Source: DASPTR01 sp041481365
Lineage (GTDB): Archaea > Thermoproteota > Bathyarchaeia > Bathyarchaeales > Bathycorpusculaceae
Reading direction: 5' to 3'
Assembly: GCA_041481365.1 (NCBI GenBank)
Contig: JBGPBS010000093.1
Coordinates: 1-5,842, forward strand
DNA length: 5,842 bases
The notes beneath the pieces were generated by a model, which was given only the letters and a program-made list of their open reading frames with translations, ran no database searches and was not told where the DNA came from. Shown one piece after another: positions 1-5,842 of this stretch; positions within the stretch are counted from its first letter, which is position 1, and each line of letters opens with the position of its first letter. A program made the position numbers and the translations under genes.

Positions 1-85
1 CTGGTTGACGACAGCAACAGCAGCCGTTTTTGCCTTCACAACAGCCTTCTCGTTAATCAGAGGTCGAAGACGAAAACCCCAATAA
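1..85 (+). CDS. C-terminal end of a membrane-anchored protein (partial)
   Basis: The reading frame that enters at base 2 gives 27 codons and stops at TAA (83-85). It begins WLTTATAAVFAFTTAF, a continuous run of small and hydrophobic residues long enough to cross a membrane, and finishes with the strongly basic tail RGRRRKPQ. A single hydrophobic helix followed by an Arg/Lys cluster at the extreme C-terminus is the usual 'stop-transfer' anchor of archaeal surface proteins, with the bulk of the protein outside the cell. Only the anchor is in the window, so the function of the rest is unknown. The gene is convergent with the large protease on the other strand, with about 300 bases between the two stop codons. 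The alternative is that this is a chance open frame: the opposite strand is also open here but has no ATG and reads less like a protein. The pairing of helix, basic tail and stop makes the plus strand the better choice. Confidence 0.55.
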   Translation, partial: WLTTATAAVFAFTTAFSLIRGRRRKPQ

Positions 86-106
86 CGCGCCCCCGATAAC
101 TGCTAG

Positions 107-141
107 TGCGCGCGCTCGCTCCCCGCGCAGGAACTTCTTTC
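107..141 (+). terminator. possible terminator of the left-edge gene
   Basis: TGCGCG at 107-112 is the exact inverted repeat of CGCGCA at 124-129, giving a 6-bp GC stem with an 11-base loop. The pyrimidine-rich stretch cttctttct follows at 134-142. It lies 22 bases after the TAA of the plus-strand gene. Archaeal termination depends mainly on T-rich tracts rather than hairpins, and this tract is broken by C residues, so the call is tentative. Confidence 0.25.
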
Positions 142-149
142 TAGGTGGA

Positions 150-166
150 GTCGCCCAGATGGCGAC
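150..166. repeat. short perfect inverted repeat (hairpin)
   Basis: GTCGCC (150-155) and GGCGAC (161-166) are exact inverted complements separated by a 5-base loop, so either strand could fold a stable 6-bp stem. It sits in the middle of the convergent spacer. It has no T-tract directly after it on either strand, so its role (terminator, RNA-processing site or chance) cannot be decided. Confidence 0.3.
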
Positions 167-383
167 CATTTCTGTCATACAAATCGGAGATCAGAAACAT
201 GACTCAGCACACGCGAACTCCCAATTCATCCAGGGTCTCGCTCAACCTCTCTTTCAATGGTCATGTTCGTTTCCCAGAAACCCTGTTGCCTTTTTGGGGA
301 ACGCATTCTCGATCTAGTGTTCGCTTCGTTTCGGAGATTCAAGACAACTTGCAAGTACTCTTCGAGCAAAACGAATCTTGAGC

Positions 384-3300
384 CTACCAAGTTCTGCCGT
401 AAAGTTTTGCGGCTTTGGCTATGTCAACCATGTTGACTTCCGAATCGTGGTTGATGTCAAAGACGGCGTTCCAACTTTGCTGGTCCTGGCGGGTGCCGAA
501 GGCGCTGGCTATCAGAGCCATATCCGCAGCATCAACGATGCCGTCATTGTTGAAGTCCGGAATAGACGTCTCTGCGTAACCGTTTACTGCCTTGAAGTCC
601 ATCGGCTTCATACCCGAGTTGAGCAAGAAAGTGTCGACATCGTCGAAGACCATCGTGCAGTTTCCGGACTTGACTGACCTGAACTTGATCTTGAACAGCG
701 TCCCACTTCCCGTGAATGGCCACTCGCTTCCCATGAGCGTTGCCCCAACCAGAGTGTAATTGCCCTCGATCACAGGCGTCGGGAACAAGGGAATGCTGTA
801 TGCGAAAACATGGTCCGAAGGCAACCATGCCTCTACGCACTGGAACACCGTCTGATTGTAGTAAAGTTTTATTTGCCAAGTGTACAGGTTCTGCACGCTG
901 TCTACATAGATATTCACAGTGAATTCATCTCCAACGTCCACGCTTACCCTGGCCGGTTCAAAAGAAACATACGTTGTGAAATCCGCGACAACCACCACTC
1001 TTCTCAAGTCGAAATTGTTACCAGTGTACACTTCCCCAGGAATCGGAGAGACACAGGCCGCCAGATCATACTGCCCACCTGTCGAAGGAATCCACAAGAT
1101 GCCCGCACGGTTGAATGAACCTGTACTCAACTCCGACAACGTCACTGATCCAATTACGCTACCATTTGCGGTCAGCTGCAATACTATGTCTGTCTCGTTG
1201 ACCGACCCAAGGTTAGAAACAGTCACGTTCAGCAAGACCAGTACACCGACTGACATGAGCCTAGGAGCCTGCAGCGTCACAGACACTTCATGCTCAAGCT
1301 CAAACGGAACATAGACCACGGTGTGAAGATTGTTGACGCTCTCAACACTCTCAGTGAGCATATAACCCTCCCCATTAGATATTCCCACGACTGCGGCCGC
1401 TGACTGGTTGCTGAAACCGTAGAAGAACTGAATTGTCCCGTCCGCTCCGAATTCTGCCGTGAAATTTGCAGTCACGCACTGAGCGTCAATTGCTTCCCAA
1501 CGAATGAGAACATGAGATGGATCAGCTTGTTCGACATATATGCCGTAAGATCCGGCCGTCGACCAATCATGAAAAGCAGGAGCAACTGCCAGAAGTCCGG
1601 CGAACGTCTTTGTTGACTTGTCTTGAGTAGAATTGATTCTCGAGAAAGTGATCAGGCCGTCAGTTGAGATGTAGATCGTCCTGTACAAGTGGTTGCAGAA
1701 TGGAAAATCAAACGTCAACGCGTACGGCCAACTGCTACTTTCCGAGTGCCACCCCATAGGGAGGCCGGATTCTACTCGACGGTTAGCAAAGTAGTAGCGC
1801 TCGTAGTGGAGCACGGGCACTGTTTTCATCGCGAAGTTGTTTGCAGTGAGATTCTCTCCTGCCACTGGGCGAACGTATGCTGTGAAGTTGAAGTCAGCGT
1901 TCTTTGCAGGTGACCATGAATACTTGAAAGTGTACGACTCTCCTGACTGCAAATATGGAACAGTCACAGACTGCAGTTCCTCCCCACTCACCCATAGACA
2001 CGCCTTGACGCCTGTTTCATCTTCAAAACCCTTGTTGCGAACAGTCGCGTTAACCGTTGCCGATTGACCCCTTTGGACAAACGCAGGAACTTCCAGCGTC
2101 AACGCAACTTCATTTTTATACACGTGCCGCGTGCCTAACCAATGGGCCACATTCATGAAAAACTGTTCATTGTCGTACTTGCCTATTCCCTTGTCTGTCA
2201 TGATGTTTGGGTCGCTGATCACCACGATTTCCTTGTTCTCGCCTGCGCATACCAAGCTGAAATGGCGGCCGCTGCGAAGCACCCAAACTATCTCTTGAGA
2301 CGGAGGCGTTGACTCGGGACGCTGGGCGGAAGCAATGTACAACGAATTCACGCTGTCTGTTATTGGATGCCCGACGAAATCGGTAGTTATGGTCTGACCA
2401 TAGAGATCACGATACAGTTGAATCCCGAAGGGCAGTGTCAGGTATCTAAGAGTCCAGTCAAAGCCTGCGCCGACAATTACAAGGAGAGAACCGCCCTGAC
2501 GAACCCACTCGAGAACGTCAGTAACCTCCCTCGGCAAAAACTCTTTCCTTGGCGTCATGAGAACAAGAACATCATAACCTGAGAGAAGCTGACTGTTTAA
2601 GATAGCGTTCTCCGAATCATGCACTGTGAAGCCCTCGCTTCTCAGAAGCTGATGAGCAACTAGATAGTCCTCCTCACGAAGCCCACTCTGGCTTGTGTGT
2701 GCGTTGTCCCACAGGATCCATCTCCCAAAATGGGCGGCGATGACGCTTGACGCAAAATTGTCTCGTGTCTGCTCTTCGTCGGCAACCGCAGGAACAATGG
2801 CCGAAACATTGTACCGTCCTTCAACCGTTGGTCCCCACGAGTAGCTTATGGCTTCGAAAGAACCGCTCGGAAGCTCTGGCACGACAGTCGAGTTTACCGT
2901 CACACCGTCAACCGAAAGAATCAACTGCACGTCTGTCTCGTCTTTCAGCCCCCTATTGTACACAGTGGCGTTCAGCACGACTGTCTCCTTCGGCTTCACA
3001 TATCTGGGACTGTCAAACGTCACAGTCAGCTGATCCACGGGCTTCTGATACCGAGAATACAGCACCGCGTTGTACAGCAACTGCAGATGATGATGATACT
3101 GAGGCGGTATCGTTTCCAGGAGAAGGGAGAAATACAAAAGCCCCTTAAACTCCACTATTGCGCTGTCATTGAAGAAGCCAAGACCCAAATAGCTGCCGCC
3201 TGCAAGCTGACCTTGACTCCACTCTCCGGCTGGACGGGGCACGGTGCTGGGAACAAGAGGAAGAACAACAGGGCTGGGGACTTTGTCAAACAAAGGATGT

Positions 3301-5363
3301 TCTGGATGCACAATCTGAACCATGTCCGTCTTGTTGAAGAACCAATCTAGAGACAGGTCCCTATCAAGTCCAGTGAACTGCGTCAGTCTTTTGTTGTTCG
3401 GAACCTCCCAGTTGAAACAGTCGCCCGTCATGATAAGGCCGTGCCCCTCGTAGACGTACCGTTCAATAGCGGCGAGTTCCACATTGTCGAACTCTTCCGT
3501 TTTTGCGTTTGTGATGACAAGAACGTCAGCGTCTGTGGAAACTATGTCTGAATAGGTTATGTGCGCTCGGTTCAGGCTCATGTAGTCAACATAAACCATG
3601 CGACTTCCAAATTGCTGCCACGCGCCATTGAGTGCGTTCCAGTTCCTGATGGTTTCTTCACTCATTCTTGCTGAAGAATGCAGGACAACAGCCTTGACCG
3701 CGGAACCCACGTAGATAAACTTGGTCACCACATTGTTTTTCAGGTTCGCCTCTCCGGAAAGAGGCATAACATACAGTGTTATGTTGCAGGGTCCCTCGGC
3801 CGTTGGCATCAGGTCCATGTTCACGGAAACAGAATCATAGCTCGCCACTGACCCCACCGTCTGATTCCAGACTAGACTATCGTTCGCAAAAAGCTCGACT
3901 ACAACGTCGTTTTCTGTGTTCTTACCTAGGTTGAATATCTCAGCTGTCACCATGTTCACTGCTCCGGGCTTGAGATACGGTGGAGCTGCCAGGTCAATAG
4001 CCACAAGTTCATGGTCTGCTGAGGGAGAAGCTAAAGCCTTTCTTGCGTTTACTCTGCCATACCCGTAGTACTCGTCAAAGCCGGATTCTCCAAGGTCATC
4101 AGCCGAGTATCGAAGCATATACCTTACAAAGCTGGTCGACAAGTTTGGAAACGCGCTCAGGATAAGAGCACATAAGCCGGCGACAAACGGGCCTGAGACT
4201 GACGTTCCACTGTAAGATTGGTAGTCGTTGTTTGGAAGTGTCGAGAGCACGCCGACTCCTGGAGCTGCTAGTTCTATCCAGTCTCCGAAATTTGAGAATG
4301 ACGCCTTCAAGTCTTCAGAATCAGTCGCCGCGACCGCTATCACTTCATCGTATGCGGCTGGGTAAAACCTTGCATCTGCATTGCCGTTGCCAGCGCAGGC
4401 TACCATCAGGACTCCGGCTGAGTAAGCATATTTTGTGGCCTCGTGCACAACTTCGTTTTCCTCATAGTCGCCGAAGCTCATGCTAATCACCCGCGCCCCT
4501 TGTTCTACGGCATGGTAGATTCCCGCAGCAGTCCAGTCGGTGTAGCCTTCGCCCCGATTGTTCAAAATCTTCTCGGCCATGATGCGGACCTGAGCCATGC
4601 CAGCGATTCCGGCACCGTTGTTCAGCGCCGCCGCTATCGTGCCAGCACAATGAGTCCCGTGACCATAATCATCCATAGGGTCGGAATCGTCGTTAACCCA
4701 ATCGTAACCCAGAGGAACATAGTTGTCAACAAGATCAGGATGATGCCAATCAATCCCTGTGTCCAAAACGGCGACGAGCACATCACGAGATCCCACGGAC
4801 ACGTTCCATGCCCAGTCAGCCTCAATCTTCTGCAGTCCCCATTGTGCACTGAAATACGGGTCATCTGGCCAGAATTGAGTCTGGATTTTCCCGCGCGGCT
4901 CAACATAGCTTGCCAAACCCTTTTTCCACAAGTTTTCAGTGAAAGATGAAACGGAGCCGGATGACAACTGAACAACTACCGCGCATGGCTCTTTCCCAGC
5001 AAAAACAATGTCGATGATCGTCCCGTTGCTGGCCTCCGCAAATTTGGCAAGAGCTGAAGGCTCTACAGGGCATGTCCTTTTCAATCCCACTACAAGGGAG
5101 ACAGTTTCCTCCTCCGGAACCATCGAATCCTCGCCGGTCTCAGCTTGTTCCGTCGCCTCGCCTGCAACAGTCGAGCAGGGCGCCTGAACCGTACTTTCAG
5201 GAGAGAACAGAGGTTTCTCACGTTCTTCCGTATTGGTCGCCAATGATCGTAGAAGGTCAACTGAGAAGAACATGGGAAGAAAAGAGATCACTATCAACGC
5301 AAGGGCAACAAAGCGGGTCTCAATCCTTTTTCCAACAAAAGATACAAAAACCATTAGAATCAT
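384..5363 (-). CDS. S8 (subtilisin-like) serine protease with CARDB, GATase-like, cohesin and dockerin domains
   Basis: This is a large exported protease of 1659 residues. Residues 1-17 are weakly basic (K12, R13, R17); 18-39 form a hydrophobic signal or anchor helix; 41-86 are an acidic, Thr/Glu-rich linker. A propeptide-like region (about 87-163) leads to WPDDPYFSAQWGL, the classic entry to the mature subtilase. The S8 domain (about 167-446) has Asp201 in VLDTGID, His235 in GHGTHCAGT, oxyanion Asn326 in CAGNGN and Ser388 in SGTSVSGP, so it should be active. Then come CARDB 1 (449-552), Rossmann-like module 1 (555-770), CARDB 2 (777-875), Rossmann-like module 2 (880-1079), CARDB 3 (1084-1182), a nidogen-like beta-sandwich (1187-1352), CARDB 4 (1357-1459), a cohesin-like domain (1462-1598) and a type I dockerin (1601-1657) with calcium loops at 1603-1614 and 1636-1647. 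I count 23 N-x-S/T sequons. There is no C-terminal membrane helix, so attachment would be through the N-terminal helix or the dockerin. ATG at 5363 is chosen because the TATA box fits a leaderless start there; Met4 (5354) is the alternative. Family and catalytic residues are secure. Substrate and exact domain borders are not known, and module names rest on pattern recognition. The far shorter classical subtilases (about 270-residue catalytic core) lack this extension. Confidence 0.95.
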   Translation of the reverse strand: MILMVFVSFVGKRIETRFVALALIVISFLPMFFSVDLLRSLATNTEEREKPLFSPESTVQAPCSTVAGEATEQAETGEDSMVPEEETVSLVVGLKRTCPVEPSALAKFAEASNGTIIDIVFAGKEPCAVVVQLSSGSVSSFTENLWKKGLASYVEPRGKIQTQFWPDDPYFSAQWGLQKIEADWAWNVSVGSRDVLVAVLDTGIDWHHPDLVDNYVPLGYDWVNDDSDPMDDYGHGTHCAGTIAAALNNGAGIAGMAQVRIMAEKILNNRGEGYTDWTAAGIYHAVEQGARVISMSFGDYEENEVVHEATKYAYSAGVLMVACAGNGNADARFYPAAYDEVIAVAATDSEDLKASFSNFGDWIELAAPGVGVLSTLPNNDYQSYSGTSVSGPFVAGLCALILSAFPNLSTSFVRYMLRYSADDLGESGFDEYYGYGRVNARKALASPSADHELVAIDLAAPPYLKPGAVNMVTAEIFNLGKNTENDVVVELFANDSLVWNQTVGSVASYDSVSVNMDLMPTAEGPCNITLYVMPLSGEANLKNNVVTKFIYVGSAVKAVVLHSSARMSEETIRNWNALNGAWQQFGSRMVYVDYMSLNRAHITYSDIVSTDADVLVITNAKTEEFDNVELAAIERYVYEGHGLIMTGDCFNWEVPNNKRLTQFTGLDRDLSLDWFFNKTDMVQIVHPEHPLFDKVPSPVVLPLVPSTVPRPAGEWSQGQLAGGSYLGLGFFNDSAIVEFKGLLYFSLLLETIPPQYHHHLQLLYNAVLYSRYQKPVDQLTVTFDSPRYVKPKETVVLNATVYNRGLKDETDVQLILSVDGVTVNSTVVPELPSGSFEAISYSWGPTVEGRYNVSAIVPAVADEEQTRDNFASSVIAAHFGRWILWDNAHTSQSGLREEDYLVAHQLLRSEGFTVHDSENAILNSQLLSGYDVLVLMTPRKEFLPREVTDVLEWVRQGGSLLVIVGAGFDWTLRYLTLPFGIQLYRDLYGQTITTDFVGHPITDSVNSLYIASAQRPESTPPSQEIVWVLRSGRHFSLVCAGENKEIVVISDPNIMTDKGIGKYDNEQFFMNVAHWLGTRHVYKNEVALTLEVPAFVQRGQSATVNATVRNKGFEDETGVKACLWVSGEELQSVTVPYLQSGESYTFKYSWSPAKNADFNFTAYVRPVAGENLTANNFAMKTVPVLHYERYYFANRRVESGLPMGWHSESSSWPYALTFDFPFCNHLYRTIYISTDGLITFSRINSTQDKSTKTFAGLLAVAPAFHDWSTAGSYGIYVEQADPSHVLIRWEAIDAQCVTANFTAEFGADGTIQFFYGFSNQSAAAVVGISNGEGYMLTESVESVNNLHTVVYVPFELEHEVSVTLQAPRLMSVGVLVLLNVTVSNLGSVNETDIVLQLTANGSVIGSVTLSELSTGSFNRAGILWIPSTGGQYDLAACVSPIPGEVYTGNNFDLRRVVVVADFTTYVSFEPARVSVDVGDEFTVNIYVDSVQNLYTWQIKLYYNQTVFQCVEAWLPSDHVFAYSIPLFPTPVIEGNYTLVGATLMGSEWPFTGSGTLFKIKFRSVKSGNCTMVFDDVDTFLLNSGMKPMDFKAVNGYAETSIPDFNNDGIVDAADMALIASAFGTRQDQQSWNAVFDINHDSEVNMVDIAKAAKLYGRTW

Positions 5364-5387
5364 CCCTATCTAGGCTGTAGGAAAATG

Positions 5388-5396
5388 AATATTTAA
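5388..5396 (-). promoter_or_regulatory. archaeal TATA box of the protease gene
   Basis: On the minus strand this reads TTAAATATT, close to the archaeal TATA consensus (TTTAWATA). Its centre lies 29 bases upstream of the A of the ATG at 5363. Archaeal transcription usually starts about 25-27 bases after the box centre, which predicts a start at 5367-5365, within the purine run AGGG just before the ATG. The message would then have a leader of at most a few bases, which explains the lack of a Shine-Dalgarno sequence and supports the first ATG rather than Met4. The box is in the A/T-rich part of a spacer whose upstream half is GC-rich. Confidence 0.6.
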
Positions 5397-5422
5397 GTCC
5401 GTCGCGGACCGGCTAGGCGGTC
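5397..5422. promoter_or_regulatory. overlapping inverted repeats upstream of the TATA box (candidate operator)
   Basis: Two inverted repeats share bases. GTCCG-TCG-CGGAC (5397-5409) is a perfect 5-bp palindrome with a 3-base centre. GACCG-g-CTAG-g-CGGTC (5407-5422) is a 16-bp palindrome with one mismatched pair. Together they fill the space between the upstream stop codon (5424-5422) and the TATA box (5388-5396), directly over the position where the BRE would lie. A dimeric regulator could bind here and affect initiation. Equally, the RNA hairpins could mark the end of the upstream minus-strand transcript. Confidence 0.35.
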
Positions 5423-5842
5423 TAGGGCAGCGACTTCAGGAACTCATCAAGACCACCCTTTCCAAGATCTGGCGCACCCCGTTCAAAGACCTCCTGTGAA
5501 ACTTGCTTGCGCAATTGATATCCTTAGTGACGTAGCCTTCGTGATCCATCTTATTGTCAAGGCAACGAAGAGACGCGGCATCTAGCGGGCAACTATTCTC
5601 CAGCTCACGAGTCTGTAAACCACAAAATGCCGGATTCTTCCACCAGACTCCGGATTGCGCAGGAGCGCTTTAGTCAAATTCGTCTCTAGTCCCTGCCAAA
5701 TGAGAGGGTAACCTTAAGAATCCATAAAGAGTTTATTAACAGGGGACCGCAGTAGAGTTTCCTAGAATTGGGTTCTCGCAGAGGAATCTCACGGTTGACA
5801 GAAAAAACTTTCCAGAAATGTTTTCTTGAGGCAGTAGACGCC
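5422..5842 (-). pseudogene. decayed, frameshifted protein-coding remnant of unknown family (extends past the window edge)
   Basis: No intact gene is present, but protein-like reading passes through successive minus-strand frames. It is open from the right edge to a TAG at 5688-5686 (includes REIPLREPNSRKLYCG), then 5713-5585 (includes PLIWQGLETNLTKALLRNPE), then 5669-5439 (includes VWKNPAFCGLQTRELENS and LDNKMDHEGYVTKD), and finally 5523-5425 (RKQVSQEVFERGAPD, ending in DEFLKSLP) with TAG at 5424-5422. Each change of frame is equivalent to the loss of one base. The 77-codon third segment has no ATG, GTG or TTG near its beginning, as expected if it continues an upstream frame. Several Cys residues (for example in FCG and SCPLD) could bind metal or form disulphides. 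I do not recognise the family. The alternatives are chance open frames in spacer DNA, or sequencing errors, although the neighbouring 4980-base gene is error-free. The first junction (about 5714) is the least certain. Confidence 0.4.

Larger units (their letters stand above)
86..383. other. convergent intergenic region
   Basis: These 298 bases lie between two convergent stop codons. They contain a GC-rich inverted repeat at 107-129 and a second small hairpin at 150-166. A GTG-started plus-strand open frame at 145-381 (78 codons) has no ribosome binding site and an unconvincing Arg/Ser/Asn-rich product. The minus strand is open in the same codon register (423-226) but has no ATG near its beginning. 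Neither is called as a gene. Beyond the protease stop codon (386-384, minus strand) there is a modest T-rich run, TTCGTTTTGC, at 375-366, which could help end that transcript. Nothing else is recognisable. Confidence 0.5.

Noticed and set aside
1..105. Minus-strand reading at the left edge (contains LINEKAVVKAKTAAVAVV)
   Set aside because: It follows an in-frame TAG and has no ATG. It is the antisense of a much better plus-strand anchor helix with basic tail and stop.
145..381. Plus-strand open frame of 78 codons starting with GTG in the convergent spacer
   Set aside because: No ribosome binding site or promoter, Arg/Ser/Asn-rich unconvincing product, and the opposite strand is open in the same codon register, so its length is weak evidence.
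226..423. Minus-strand open frame running from inside the protease 3' end into the spacer (contains LLEEYLQVVLNLRNEA)
   Set aside because: Composition is rather protein-like, but it overlaps the dockerin coding end, has no ATG near its beginning and mirrors the open plus-strand register. Without homology it cannot be called.
544..879. 111-codon minus-strand open frame in another register
   Set aside because: Overlaps the cohesin-like coding region of the protease and shows no domain-like pattern.
4443..4949. 168-codon plus-strand open frame
   Set aside because: Lies entirely antisense to the conserved catalytic region of the protease, whose motifs (Asp201, His235, GHGTHCAGT) are unambiguous. 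It is a shadow frame.
5397..5460. Possible tRNA-like D-arm in the GC-rich stretch upstream of the TATA box
   Set aside because: No anticodon stem, no TTC arm and no 7-bp acceptor stem could be matched. The pairing is explained by two short palindromes.

Overview
This window is dominated by one very long gene. Minus-strand bases 5363-384 (about 85% of the window) encode a 1659-residue secreted or membrane-tethered multidomain serine protease of the subtilisin (S8) family. It has a basic/hydrophobic N-terminus, an acidic linker, a propeptide, a peptidase domain with an intact Asp-His-Ser triad, four CARDB-type adhesion repeats, two Rossmann-like modules of the DUF4350/GATase-like type, a nidogen-like beta-sandwich, a cohesin-like domain and a C-terminal type I dockerin with two calcium loops.

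The organism looks archaeal. The gene is preceded by a TATA-like box (TTAAATATT on the minus strand) centred 29 bases before the ATG, which is the spacing of a leaderless or nearly leaderless archaeal transcript, and there is no convincing Shine-Dalgarno site. Many N-x-S/T sequons, CARDB repeats and cohesin/dockerin modules in a long extracellular protease are typical of surface proteomes of uncultured mesophilic archaea such as Bathyarchaeia-like lineages. That placement is inference, not proof.

Layout: (1) bases 1-85, plus strand: the last 27 codons of a gene ending in a hydrophobic helix and an Arg/Lys-rich tail, as in a C-terminally membrane-anchored surface protein. (2) 86-383: convergent intergenic region with two small hairpins. 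(3) 384-5363, minus strand: the protease. (4) 5364-5421: its promoter, with two overlapping inverted repeats directly upstream of the TATA box. (5) 5422-5842, minus strand: a stretch whose protein-like reading moves through three frames and ends in a clean stop. It is best read as a decayed gene, but it is not recognised.

Working model: the protease is exported and its propeptide removed. CARDB and sandwich domains extend it from the cell surface, and the cohesin and dockerin at its C-terminus let it join other cohesin/dockerin-bearing surface proteins or copies of itself. The convergent neighbour may also be a surface protein. No tRNA, rRNA, CRISPR array or insertion sequence was recognised.
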